32,048 bases of DNA from Acidimicrobiales bacterium (lineage in GTDB: Bacteria; Actinomycetota; Acidimicrobiia; Acidimicrobiales; VFJN01): contig DATHJB010000138.1 of the NCBI GenBank assembly GCA_035316325.1, positions 1 through 32,048 on the forward strand, in the 5' to 3' direction. The translations under genes were made by a program, and so were the position numbers. Of this stretch, positions 1 through 12,164 are shown piece after piece. Position 1 is the first letter of the stretch. Each line of letters starts with the position of its first letter. The notes below the pieces were generated by a model. The model was not told the origin of the DNA. It did no database searches and saw only the letters and a list, made by a program, of their open reading frames with translations.

Positions 1-22
1 CGAGAAAGGCGAGCAACCCCCG

Positions 23-790
23 ATGACCCGCACCCCGACCCGTACCCCGACCCGTACCGCGACCGTCGCTGTCCTGACGGCGGTCACCGCCCTGCTGCTG
101 GGTGCCTGCAGCTCGGGCGACGACGACGAACAGGGCCTGACGATCGACTCCGGCACGACCGAGACCACCGTGGAGCAGTCCCAGGCGGAGGGCGGCGGTG
201 GGGACGGCTGCGTCGTCGACTCGGACGGCTCGATCTCCTTCGACGGCAGCGAGATCGACATCAGCGACGGCGACGGCGGCTCCATCTCGATCGACGGCTC
301 CGAGATCGACATCAGCGACGGTGACGACAGCATCCAGATCGACGGCAACGAGGTCCAGGTCGACGCCGACGGCAACGTGACGATCAACGGCCAGGCGTGC
401 ACGGTCGACGACAGCTCGGACGACAGCGGCGACGGCTCGGACGACGCCGGCGGCGACAGGACGGACGACGACGACGATGCCGCCACGGGCAGCGACGACC
501 TGACGATCAGCGAGAGCGGCGACGCCACCTGCAGCGGCGGTGAGAACGTGGTGATCAACGGGGGCGGCCTCAACGTCGACCTCGTCGGCTCGTGCGCCAG
601 CGTGGCCGTCAACGGCAACCAGAACAACGTCAACGTCGAGCAGGCAGGCGTCGTCACCGTCAACGGCGCCGGTCACAACGTCGACGTCGTCACCGTCGAC
701 CAGATCACCGTCAACGGCGCCGATCACAACGTCGACTACACCGGCACCCCCACGGTCAGCGACAACAGCGTCGACAGCGACGTCAACTGA
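23..790 (+). CDS. DUF3060-type acidic repeat lipoprotein
   Basis: This is a predicted exported lipoprotein of 255 residues with no known biochemical role. The N-terminus is a Thr/Arg-Pro rich stretch built from a 12-bp DNA repeat. A hydrophobic segment follows and ends in a lipobox (LLGAC, Cys29), so cleavage and lipidation at Cys29 are likely. Residues about 60-120 hold imperfect Asp/Ser/Ile repeats of the type DGSEIDISDGD, and residues 135-160 are almost all Asp, Gly and Ser. The C-terminal ~90 residues (VVINGGGLNVDL, VAVNGNQNNVNV, VTVNGAGHNVDV) are beta-solenoid-like repeats of the DUF3060 kind seen in mycobacterial and other actinobacterial surface proteins. The gene converges with the kinase gene, with 9 bp between the stops. 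The ATG at 23 is the only sensible start, although just 22 bp of upstream sequence are visible. Calcium binding by the acidic repeats is possible but is inference only. Confidence 0.8.
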   Translation: MTRTPTRTPTRTATVAVLTAVTALLLGACSSGDDDEQGLTIDSGTTETTVEQSQAEGGGGDGCVVDSDGSISFDGSEIDISDGDGGSISIDGSEIDISDGDDSIQIDGNEVQVDADGNVTINGQACTVDDSSDDSGDGSDDAGGDRTDDDDDAATGSDDLTISESGDATCSGGENVVINGGGLNVDLVGSCASVAVNGNQNNVNVEQAGVVTVNGAGHNVDVVTVDQITVNGADHNVDYTGTPTVSDNSVDSDVN

Positions 791-799
791 CCGCGTGTC

Positions 800-2164
800 C
801 TAACCGAAGCGCACGCTGGCGAGGAAGGCGTCGCGGTCGTCGGCCGCGACGCCCGGCGCCACCGTGATCAGCCAGAAGTCGTCGCCGGCGACGACTCCGA
901 CGGCCGTCGCCGGCTCGGCTCCCTGCGGGTTGTCGCAGCGGGCGGCGGCCGCCCCGCTGTCGAGCCCGTCGTAGGCCACTGGGGCGCGCTGGCAGACCGC
1001 CGGATCGGCGTCGGCCAGCGCCGCGACCGCGTCGGTGGTCCCGGCCGGGCGGTGGGTGAGGGTCACGACCTCGGTGTCGCCGTCCCGCACGAGCGTCGTG
1101 AGCGGGGGCTCGACCCGGCCGAGGTCCCAGCCGGGCCGCAGGTCGTAGGAGATGCCGGCGGTGTCGTCCACCCGCCGGGGCGCCGAGGAGCGCCGGTCGA
1201 GCAGCGCCACCGTCCCGGCTCCGACCGCGACGACCAGCACCACGGCACCGGGGACGAGCCGCCACCGACCCCGACGTGGTCCCGCCCGTCCCGCCGGCGG
1301 CGATGGCGACGGTGGCTCGGCGGGCGGTGGTGGTGGCAGCGGCGGTGGTGGCGGGGCCAGTGCTTGGCGGAGCTCGTGGGCCAGGGCACCACCGGAGGTC
1401 GGGCGCCCCGCGGGTGCCTTGGCGAGGGCCCGGTGCAGCACGGCGTCGACGGCCGGGTGCCCCATCGGTGGGACCGCTTCGGTGGCGTGGGCGTACAGCA
1501 GGGCGACGTAGTCGTCGCCGGGGAACAGGCGCCGGCCGGCCAGCATCTCGTAGGCCACACAGGCGAGCGAGTAGAGGTCGGCCGGCGGTCCGACCTCACT
1601 GGGGCGGGCCTGCTCCGGCGCCATGTAGGCCGCGGTGCCCAGGGCCCCGGCCGTGTAGCGGCCCACGGAGCGGGCGGTGGCGGCGATGCCGAAGTCGGCG
1701 AGGTGGGCCCGGTAGGGGTCGTCCCGCTCCAGCAGCAGGTTCGACGGCTTGACGTCCCGGTGGACGACGCCCCGCTCGTGGGCGTGGTCGAGGGCCGAGC
1801 CGATCCGCTCGACGACGGCGATCACCTCGTCGGGCGGGAGGCGCCGGCCGGCACCGAGCGCCTGGTCGAGCGTGCTGCCCTCCACGAGCCGCATCGCCAT
1901 CCACAGCACACCGTCGTGCTCGCCGGCGTCGTAGACCGGGACGATGGCCGGGTGGTCGAGGCTCGCCGCCGCCCGGCCCTCGAGGACGAACCGCCGGCCG
2001 ATGGTCGGGTCGCGGTGCGACGCGGGGTCGAGCACCTTCAGGGCGACGGTCCGTTCGAGCACGGTGTCGACCGCCCGGTAGACGACGGCGAACCCACCCG
2101 TGCCGATAACGGCCTGGATCAGGTAGCGACCCATCTCCCGGCCGACGAGGGCTTCTGCCGCCAC
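800..2164 (-). CDS. Membrane-anchored PknB-type serine/threonine protein kinase
   Basis: This 454-residue transmembrane Ser/Thr kinase phosphorylates cytosolic proteins in response to an unknown signal. The Gly-rich loop (GTGGFAVV, 21-28), the ATP-binding Lys43 in ALKV, the catalytic loop HRDVKPSN (135-142), DFG (157-159) and APEQ (182-185) are all intact, so the kinase should be active. A Pro-rich linker (271-290) leads to one membrane helix at about 302-322. The outer domain of about 130 residues carries two cysteines and matches no sensor I recognise; it is not a PASTA domain. The GTG start at 2164 is chosen because a TAGGCT -10 box lies exactly six bases upstream, suggesting leaderless transcription. 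An internal Met11 start would also keep the whole kinase domain. The gene is divergent from the ATPase/BTAD regulator, which could be a substrate or a co-regulated partner (inference). Confidence 0.93.
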   Translation of the reverse strand: MAAEALVGREMGRYLIQAVIGTGGFAVVYRAVDTVLERTVALKVLDPASHRDPTIGRRFVLEGRAAASLDHPAIVPVYDAGEHDGVLWMAMRLVEGSTLDQALGAGRRLPPDEVIAVVERIGSALDHAHERGVVHRDVKPSNLLLERDDPYRAHLADFGIAATARSVGRYTAGALGTAAYMAPEQARPSEVGPPADLYSLACVAYEMLAGRRLFPGDDYVALLYAHATEAVPPMGHPAVDAVLHRALAKAPAGRPTSGGALAHELRQALAPPPPPLPPPPPAEPPSPSPPAGRAGPRRGRWRLVPGAVVLVVAVGAGTVALLDRRSSAPRRVDDTAGISYDLRPGWDLGRVEPPLTTLVRDGDTEVVTLTHRPAGTTDAVAALADADPAVCQRAPVAYDGLDSGAAAARCDNPQGAEPATAVGVVAGDDFWLITVAPGVAADDRDAFLASVRFG

Positions 2165-2215
2165 GGACGGAGCCTACTGAGCCACCCACCAGCACTAGGT
2201 TCCAGCCCACATCGC
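2165..2215. promoter_or_regulatory. Divergent promoter region, kinase / ATPase-BTAD regulator
   Basis: The 51 bp between two divergent start codons hold one -10-like box for each side. On the minus strand TAGGCT (2176-2171) ends six bases before the kinase GTG. On the plus strand TAGGTT (2196-2201) lies 14 bases before the regulator ATG. Neither has a convincing -35. Initiation about seven bases after each box would give a leaderless kinase mRNA and a leader of about eight bases for the regulator. Confidence 0.5.
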
Positions 2216-4735
2216 ATGGCCCTGCTCGACGTACTCACCCGGCCTCCACAGCTGCCCCGAGCCGTCGAGCGCCCGCGCCTGCGCCCCCTTCTGGCGGGTG
2301 GCGACGAGCCGGCCTGCCTGCTGGTGGCGCCGCCGGGGTCGGGCAAGACGGTGGCGGCCGCGCAGCTGCTGGGCCACACCGACGGCGGGGTCCGCACGGG
2401 ATGGTGCCGCATCGCTCCCGGCGCCTCGGGGGCCGACGACCTGGTCCGCCTGGTGGCGGCGGCCCTTGGTGTCGAGGCGTCCGCCCCGGGGGCCACGCCC
2501 CTCGAGCGGGCCGCGGCGCTGCTCGACGTGCTCGGTGAGGGCCCGGCGCTCCTCGTCGTCGACGACTACGACCTGGCCCGGCCGGAGGAGTGCGACGCCG
2601 TGCTGGCCGAGGTGTTCGCCCTCGCCCCGCCGGGCTGCCGGGTGGTGGTCTGCAGCGCCGACCGGCCGGCGGGGCTGCTCGGGCGGGCCAGCGTCGGCCA
2701 GGTGCGGGTGGTCGGCCCCGACGAGCTGGCGTTCACCGCCGACGAGGTCGGCGCCCTGCTGGCCCTGCATGGCCGCGACACCGGCCTGGCGCCCGAGATC
2801 CACGCGGCGAGCTCGGGCTGGGCGACCGCAGTGGCGGTGCTGGCCGAGACCCAGGGGGGCGACCTGGCGGCCGCGGTCGACGCCCTGCTCGACCGGGCGG
2901 GCCTCGGCGAGGGTGCCGAGGACCTGCTGGCGGTGGTGTCGCTGGTCCCGGCGATCGTTCCGGCACAGCTGAGGGCGCTCGAACTCGACCCCCGGCGCCT
3001 GGTCGACCTCGCCGGATCGAGCGCCCTGCTGCGGCCGGTGGGCGACGGCTGGGCGTTGCTCGACCTCGTCCGGCGACCGCTGCAGGACCGGCTGGGAGCG
3101 GACCGGCTGCGCGAGGTCGCCCGGCGTGTCGCCCCGGTGCTGGCGGAGTCCGACCCGGTGGCCGCTGCCGACCTGTTGCTGGAGGTGGGCGACCCTGCGG
3201 GCGCGGCCGACCTGCTGGCGCACCGGGCGAGCGCGGTGTCGCCCGAGGCCGTGCTGCCGCTGCTCTACCGCCTGCCGGCCGACCTGCGTCACCGCCTCCC
3301 GCCGCTCCTCAGCTCGGCGCGGGCCACCGTCGAGATGGACACGGCCCTGGCGGGTGCCGAGCAGCGGCTGGCGGCGGCGCGGGACCCGCGGGAGCGGGCG
3401 GAGGCCCAGGTGGCGGTGGGCACGATCCTGCTGCACCGCGGCCAGCTCGCCTCGGCCGCCGCCGTCCTCGAGTCGGCCCTGCGGGGTGCGGGCGGAGCGA
3501 CCGCGGCGGGGTGGCTGGCGCTGGCGCGGTTCTGGGCCGGCGACGTCGACGGCGCCGCGGCCGTCGTGGCCGGGTACGACGGGTCCGACGGTGAGGCGCC
3601 CCTGGTGTGGTGGGTGGCGGGCGAGGTCGCCCTCCACCAGGACGTCCTCGCGGCCGTGCCGCCGGCCGTCGAACGGCTGCGGGCCGCGGGGTGGCACGCG
3701 GCCGCGGCGGCGCTGTCGGCACGGCGATCGCTGGCGCAGGGCGACGACGCGGCGGCCGCTCAGGCGGCGGCCGCGGGGTACCGCGCCGCCGCCACCCACG
3801 GGGGCTTCGACCTGCTGCTGGCCGCGCCGCCCCACGCCTGGTGCCTGGCCCGGGCGGGCCGCTGGGAGGAGGCCACGGCCGTCGCCGACGAGCTGCGGCG
3901 CCGGCTGGGGACCGTCGACACCTGCGCCCGCCTGCACGCCGACCTCGTCGCCGAGGTGGGCGCGGCCCTCGCCGGCGACGTCGTCGGCCGCACCCGGGCC
4001 GGCCGGGCCGTCGCCGCCACCCGGCGGTTGGGCTACGCCCCGGTGGAGGCGGCGGCCCGCCGGTGGCTCCCCGCCCCGGGACCGCCGGGGTTGGAGGTCG
4101 GTCTGCTGGGCCCGGTGACGGTCCACGTCGACGGTCAGGCGGTGCTCGACGGCGCCTGGCGCTCCCGCAAGGCCCGGGAGGTGCTCCTGGTGCTGGCGCT
4201 GGCTGGCGGCGGCGGGCTCGCCCGTGAGGAGGTGATCGAGGCCGTCTGGCCCGAGCGCGACCCGTTGAAGGGCCGCACGTCGCTCCGTACGGCGCTGAGC
4301 GAGGTGCGCCTGGTGCTGGAGCCGGACCGACCGCCGGGCGAGCCGTCGCGGTTCGTGACGACCCAGGGCGACCGTCTCGTGGTGCACGCCCGCACCGACC
4401 TGGCGGAGGCCGAGCGCCGGCACGCCCGCGCCGCCGCGCCGGCGACCTGGGCCCTCTTCCGCGGTCGCTTCGCCGCCGACGAGGCCTACACCGCATCGCT
4501 CGACGAGGCCCGCCGAGCGGCCGAGCGCCTGCAGCTCGACGTAGCCGAGTCCCTCGTCGCGGCCGGTACGGCCGCGGCCCCACCCGAGGTGCTCGTGGCG
4601 GCCGCCGCCCACGTCCTCACGACCGAGCCGTGGCGCACCGAGGTCGCCCGGCAGGTGGCGGCCGCCTGCCGTACCGCCGGCGACGAGGTGCAGGCCCGCC
4701 GCGCCGAGCGCCTCGCGCCGGCTTCCGATCCGTAG
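2216..4735 (+). CDS. MalT/LAL-like ATPase with C-terminal SARP-type winged helix and BTAD domain
   Basis: This is a predicted signal-integrating transcription factor of 839 residues. The N-terminus is a STAND/MalT-type ATPase with Walker A APPGSGKT (38-45) and Walker B LLVVDDYD (112-119). A long Ala/Leu-rich helical region (about 260-620) looks like the TPR-like sensor arm of LAL regulators. From about residue 625 (LEVGLLGPVTV) comes an OmpR-type winged helix as in SARP activators. It includes a plausible recognition segment (about 660-690, REEVIEAVWPERDPLKGRTS), followed by a short BTAD-like helical tail to the end. Classical SARPs carry the winged helix and BTAD at the N-terminus, so the order is reversed here. 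The frame stays open far upstream, but that part is antisense to the kinase gene. The ATG at 2216, just after TAGGTT, is the natural start. It converges with the next gene, 8 bp away. Confidence 0.85.
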   Translation: MALLDVLTRPPQLPRAVERPRLRPLLAGGDEPACLLVAPPGSGKTVAAAQLLGHTDGGVRTGWCRIAPGASGADDLVRLVAAALGVEASAPGATPLERAAALLDVLGEGPALLVVDDYDLARPEECDAVLAEVFALAPPGCRVVVCSADRPAGLLGRASVGQVRVVGPDELAFTADEVGALLALHGRDTGLAPEIHAASSGWATAVAVLAETQGGDLAAAVDALLDRAGLGEGAEDLLAVVSLVPAIVPAQLRALELDPRRLVDLAGSSALLRPVGDGWALLDLVRRPLQDRLGADRLREVARRVAPVLAESDPVAAADLLLEVGDPAGAADLLAHRASAVSPEAVLPLLYRLPADLRHRLPPLLSSARATVEMDTALAGAEQRLAAARDPRERAEAQVAVGTILLHRGQLASAAAVLESALRGAGGATAAGWLALARFWAGDVDGAAAVVAGYDGSDGEAPLVWWVAGEVALHQDVLAAVPPAVERLRAAGWHAAAAALSARRSLAQGDDAAAAQAAAAGYRAAATHGGFDLLLAAPPHAWCLARAGRWEEATAVADELRRRLGTVDTCARLHADLVAEVGAALAGDVVGRTRAGRAVAATRRLGYAPVEAAARRWLPAPGPPGLEVGLLGPVTVHVDGQAVLDGAWRSRKAREVLLVLALAGGGGLAREEVIEAVWPERDPLKGRTSLRTALSEVRLVLEPDRPPGEPSRFVTTQGDRLVVHARTDLAEAERRHARAAAPATWALFRGRFAADEAYTASLDEARRAAERLQLDVAESLVAAGTAAAPPEVLVAAAAHVLTTEPWRTEVARQVAAACRTAGDEVQARRAERLAPASDP

Positions 4736-4743
4736 TCAGATGC

Positions 4744-5343
4744 TCAGGCGTCGGCGGGCGTGGCGCAGTCGTCCATCTTGTTGGCCAGGGCGAACTCGTC
4801 GATCCAGCCCGTGATGTGCCGGCCGGTGCCGGGCTTCTCGGAGATGAGCAGCTGCGCCTCGGGGTCGTCGGACAGCGCCGTCGCGTAGGCCTCGCGGTCG
4901 GCCAGGAGCACCTGCCAGTCGTCCAGCCAGCGCTCGGTCCGGTCGCGCTGCTCGCCGGCCGGGGCCAGGGTCGTCAGGCCGTCGAGCTCCGACAGCATCC
5001 CCGTGAAGATCCCGTTGGCCTGCCGCAGCACCGCGGCCCGCTCCGTCGCCGAGTGCGCCTGGCTGGCGACGGGCAGGTCCTCGACGTCGGCTATTGCGGC
5101 ACTGCACACGTCCTCGGCGGCCACCGCGAACTCGGGGTCGTCCAAGCGGTCGACCGGCGGCTGCCGCCCCGGCCCGAACGCCAGGAAGAGCACGTACACC
5201 CACATGCTCACCAACCCGACCACGACGGCTGCCAAGAGGATCCGGACTCGGGACAAGGCACAAGGTTCGCCAGCCGGGTGCGTCGCCGTCCAGTCGGGAT
5301 CGGCGAGAATCGGTTGGACCTGGTACCGCCACGCGGGGAGCAT
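4744..5343 (-). CDS. Small single-pass membrane protein of unknown function
   Basis: I do not recognise this protein. From the ATG at 5343 it has 199 residues. One strong hydrophobic segment (VRILLAAVVVGLVSMWVYVLFLAFG) marks a membrane helix near the N-terminus, followed by an acidic soluble domain of about 140 residues. That domain begins around a cysteine-containing stretch (EDVCSAAIADVEDLP) and is mostly helical with Arg/Asp/Glu-rich segments. A TTG at 5256, just before the helix, gives a more typical short N-terminal anchor (171 residues). It would also leave room for a tyrS promoter, because the ATG lies only six bases from the tyrS GTG. The soluble domain would be outside the cell if the helix is a signal anchor. 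The start choice is open, but the body of the gene is well supported by coding bias and the membrane helix. Confidence 0.7.
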   Translation of the reverse strand: MLPAWRYQVQPILADPDWTATHPAGEPCALSRVRILLAAVVVGLVSMWVYVLFLAFGPGRQPPVDRLDDPEFAVAAEDVCSAAIADVEDLPVASQAHSATERAAVLRQANGIFTGMLSELDGLTTLAPAGEQRDRTERWLDDWQVLLADREAYATALSDDPEAQLLISEKPGTGRHITGWIDEFALANKMDDCATPADA

Positions 5344-5349
5344 CTTGCA

Positions 5350-6669
5350 GTGACCATCCTGGACGACCTCGAGGCTCGTGGGCTGATCCACGACACGACC
5401 GATCGCACGGCGCTGGCCGAGCGTCTCGCCTCGGGGCCGATCACCCTCTACTACGGCTGCGATCCCACCACCGACAGCCTGCACATCGGCAACCTGATCG
5501 GCCTGCTGGTGCTGCGCCGCTTCCAGGACGCGGGTCACCGGGTGGTGGCGCTGGCCGGCGGGGCCACCGGCATGGTGGGCGACCCGAGCGGTCGCTCCGA
5601 GGAGCGCAACCTGCTCGACGAGGCCACGCTGGCGGCCAACGTCGCCGCCCTCGAGGAGCAGATCGCCCGGGTCGTCCGCTTCGACGACGACCGTGCCGTG
5701 CTGGTGAACAACCGCGACTGGACGGCCGACGTCACCCTGCTGGATTTCCTCCGCGACGTCGGCAAGCACGTGACCGTCAACCAGATGATCGCCCGCGAGT
5801 CGGTGAAGAACCGGATGGCGAGCGAGCAGGGCATCAGCTTCACCGAGTTCAGCTACATGCTCCTGCAGGCGTTCGACTACCTGTGGCTGCACGACAACAT
5901 GGGCGTCGAGCTGCAGATCGGCGGGTCCGACCAGTGGGGCAACATCGTCCAGGGCGTCGACCTGATCCGCCGGGTGCGGGGCGAGCCGGCGCACGCCCTG
6001 TCGTGGCCGCTGCTGCTGGCGCCGGACGGGTCGAAGCTGGGCAAGTCCACCGGCGCCCGGATCCTGCTGCACCCGGAGCGCACCAGCCCCTACCGGTTCT
6101 TCCAGCACTGGATGAACACCGACGACCGCCAGGTCCGCGAGTTCCTCCTCACGTTCACGCTGCTGCCGATCCCCGACGTCGACGAGCTCGTGGCCGCGCA
6201 CGAGAAGGCGCCGGAGCAACGGTCGGCCCAGCGGGCGCTGGCCCGGGAGGTCACGAGCCTGGTGCACGGCGCTGCGGCTGCGGTGGCCGCGGAGCAGGCG
6301 TCGGCGGTGCTGTTCGGCGGTTCGGTCGACGCGGCCGGCCCCGAGGCGCTGGCCGCGGTGGCCCGGGAGGTGCCGACGGCGCCGATGCCGGCCGGTGGGA
6401 ATGGATCCGGCGTCGTCGACGTTCTGATCGCTGCAGGCCTGGCGTCGTCACGTAGTGACGCACGTCGGAGCCTCGAAGCCGGAGCGGTGTACGTGAACGG
6501 CGAGCGTGTCGGGCCCGATCGTGAGATCGGTCCGGATGACGTCCGACACGGCCGTTACGTGCTGATTCGCAAGGGCAAGAAGAGTTACGCGGTACTCCTG
6601 AGCAGCGGTTCCGAAGAAAGTTCGGGATTCACACCGTCTCGAGTTGACGACGCTCAGGGTGATCGTTAG
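5350..6669 (+). CDS. tyrS: Tyrosyl-tRNA synthetase
   Basis: TyrS charges tRNA-Tyr with tyrosine in the cytosol. The protein has 439 residues, close to the family norm. The class I signature HIGN follows YYGCDPTTDSL near residue 40. The second signature appears as KLGKST (KMSKS equivalent) near residue 232. The tyrosine-site motif QIGGSDQWGNI lies between them. A C-terminal S4 RNA-binding domain (VDVLIAAGLASSRSDARR onward, about 358-420) is present. The GTG at 5350 is chosen because it gives the normal N-terminus, starting just ahead of LDDLEARGLIHD. GAGCAT, a weak -10 box, ends exactly six bases before it. The open frame extends upstream to 4630 but has no TyrS similarity there. The stop codon TAG (6667-6669) is part of the -10 box of the rrn promoter. 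From memory, tyrS heads the same neighbourhood in M. tuberculosis (Rv1689). Confidence 0.96.
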   Translation: MTILDDLEARGLIHDTTDRTALAERLASGPITLYYGCDPTTDSLHIGNLIGLLVLRRFQDAGHRVVALAGGATGMVGDPSGRSEERNLLDEATLAANVAALEEQIARVVRFDDDRAVLVNNRDWTADVTLLDFLRDVGKHVTVNQMIARESVKNRMASEQGISFTEFSYMLLQAFDYLWLHDNMGVELQIGGSDQWGNIVQGVDLIRRVRGEPAHALSWPLLLAPDGSKLGKSTGARILLHPERTSPYRFFQHWMNTDDRQVREFLLTFTLLPIPDVDELVAAHEKAPEQRSAQRALAREVTSLVHGAAAAVAAEQASAVLFGGSVDAAGPEALAAVAREVPTAPMPAGGNGSGVVDVLIAAGLASSRSDARRSLEAGAVYVNGERVGPDREIGPDDVRHGRYVLIRKGKKSYAVLLSSGSEESSGFTPSRVDDAQGDR

Positions 6670-6672
6670 ATT
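6644..6672 (+). promoter_or_regulatory. rrn operon promoter overlapping the 3' end of tyrS
   Basis: TTGACG (6644-6649) and TAGATT (6667-6672) are separated by exactly 17 bp, a near-consensus housekeeping promoter. The -35 and spacer lie inside the last codons of tyrS, and the first three bases of the -10 box are the tyrS TAG stop. Transcription would begin near 6679, about 100 bp before the 5' processing arm of 16S, which must be transcribed. It is the best-matched promoter upstream of that arm. Additional promoters in the leader are not excluded. Confidence 0.7.
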
Positions 6673-7029
6673 AACTCCTCGCCCCCCACGGCCGCTGAGG
6701 TCGGGAGCGGGGGCAAGGAAGTCAGAGCCACCCGGCACCGAAGTTCCTTCTGGAACATGTGTCGCGGCCTTGAGGCGCTCCTTGAAAACAGAAGAGAGGA
6801 CGAGAGAGCGAGTGCGGGCGATCTCCTCCGAAGCGACTTCGGTCGCCGAAGACGAGATCGTGTCATTTTACGCACCGTCAATTTACCCAAGCAGTGCAAT
6901 CAGCACTGTATTGATTTCGGTGTCAGCAGTATCTCGAGCACCACGTCCGAGACTAATTCCCTCGGATTTGGATAGCTCTTCTGATCTAACGGCAGTCATC
7001 ACCACTTAGGTGATGGATGTCGGATGATC
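6673..7029 (+). other. rrn leader region (no gene)
   Basis: This 357-bp stretch between the rrn promoter and 16S holds no plausible coding gene. It contains a small hairpin (GTTCC/GGAAC, 6743-6756), the boxA-like element and 5' processing arm (from 6776), and an AT-richer tract (6860-6990) just ahead of 16S. AT-rich leaders next to mature 16S ends are usual for rRNA precursors. I see no tRNA in it. Confidence 0.7.
6776..6801 (+). promoter_or_regulatory. Leader boxA-like element and 5' arm of the 16S processing stem
   Basis: CGCTCCTTGAAAAC (6776-6789) resembles the boxA antitermination element of actinobacterial rrn leaders. The 24 bases 6778-6801 pair with 8684-8707 downstream of 16S. Seventeen consecutive pairs (6785-6801 with 8684-8700) are perfect, followed by one mismatch, one G-U pair and further pairs. 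This is the long-range stem expected to be cut by RNase III to release pre-16S. Confidence 0.8.
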
Positions 7030-8562
<1,533 letters not shown>

Positions 8563-8683
8563 AGTCATTGCTTCTACATCTGTAGGGGCGACTCCCGAAT
8601 GTTGAACACTCGCTTGGTCCGATCGAAGATGCTCGAGGGTTGAAGGTGTTTCCTCCTCACGAGTGCTCGCTGATCGGTTTACT

Positions 8684-8707
8684 GTCCTCTCTTCTGTTTT
8701 GAGGGAG
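8684..8707 (+). other. 3' arm of the 16S processing stem
   Basis: This segment (core TCCTCTCTTCTGTTTT) is the reverse complement of 6778-6801 with one mismatch and one wobble pair. It closes the stem around pre-16S rRNA. Confidence 0.8.
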
Positions 8708-8773
8708 TGATCTCTGATCCTCTCTTTACTGCCCGAGGCACCGCCTGTATCCATCGGCGTCCTCGGGCTTCTG

Positions 8774-8803
8774 CGCTCTTTGAGAACTACATAGCGAGCA
8801 CGA
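8774..8803 (+). promoter_or_regulatory. Spacer boxA and 5' arm of the 23S processing stem
   Basis: CGCTCTTTGAGAACTA (8774-8789) is a good match to the actinobacterial rrn boxA. The 29 bases 8775-8803 pair with 11891-11919 after 23S. Fourteen consecutive pairs (CATAGCGAGCACGA) are perfect, and the rest contains two mismatches and one G-U pair. The same bases thus serve both antitermination and pre-23S processing. Confidence 0.8.
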
Positions 8804-8815
8804 GCATCTTTGTTC

Positions 8816-11879
<3,064 letters not shown>

Positions 11880-11890
11880 TACAATGACGT

Positions 11891-11919
11891 TCGTGCTCGC
11901 TATGAAGTGCTCAAGGAGC
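11891..11919 (+). other. 3' arm of the 23S processing stem
   Basis: TCGTGCTCGCTATG (11891-11904) and the bases up to 11919 are complementary to 8775-8803, forming the stem expected to release pre-23S rRNA. The 79-bp 23S-5S spacer contains nothing else recognisable. Confidence 0.78.
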
Positions 11920-11958
11920 GGGCGCCTTAGGTGGCGCACCCCTTGATTGACAACAGAT

Positions 11959-12075
<117 letters not shown>

Positions 12076-12082
12076 TTCTCCT

Positions 12083-12124
12083 GAAAGGAGACCACTCAAT
12101 TGGGTGGTCTCCTTTCGTCGTTTT
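12083..12124 (+). terminator. Rho-independent terminator of the rrn operon
   Basis: A perfect 13-bp stem (GAAAGGAGACCAC, 12083-12095, with 12104-12116) encloses an 8-base loop and is followed by GTCGTTTT. It lies eight bases past 5S. Unlike the other hairpins in the window it has a short T-tract. Confidence 0.88.
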
Positions 12125-12152
12125 GGCGCCATTTCGGCCATGTCCTAGGCGG

Positions 12153-12158
12153 TAGCCT
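12153..12158 (+). promoter_or_regulatory. -10 box for a leaderless transcript of the TPR gene
   Basis: TAGCCT is followed by six bases and then the ATG at 12165, so initiation seven bases after the box would fall on the A of the ATG. No Shine-Dalgarno is visible before this ATG, in line with a leaderless mRNA. It is the same arrangement as in front of the kinase gene. Confidence 0.5.
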
Positions 12159-12164
12159 GGTCAG

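Noticed and set aside
2195-4612. 805-codon open frame on the minus strand
   Set aside because: Antisense to the ATPase/BTAD gene, with Arg/Gly/Gln-rich shadow composition and no motif.
6911-6935. Second rrn promoter (TTGATT ... TATCTC)
   Set aside because: The spacer is only 13 bp, and it lies downstream of the 5' processing arm that must be transcribed.
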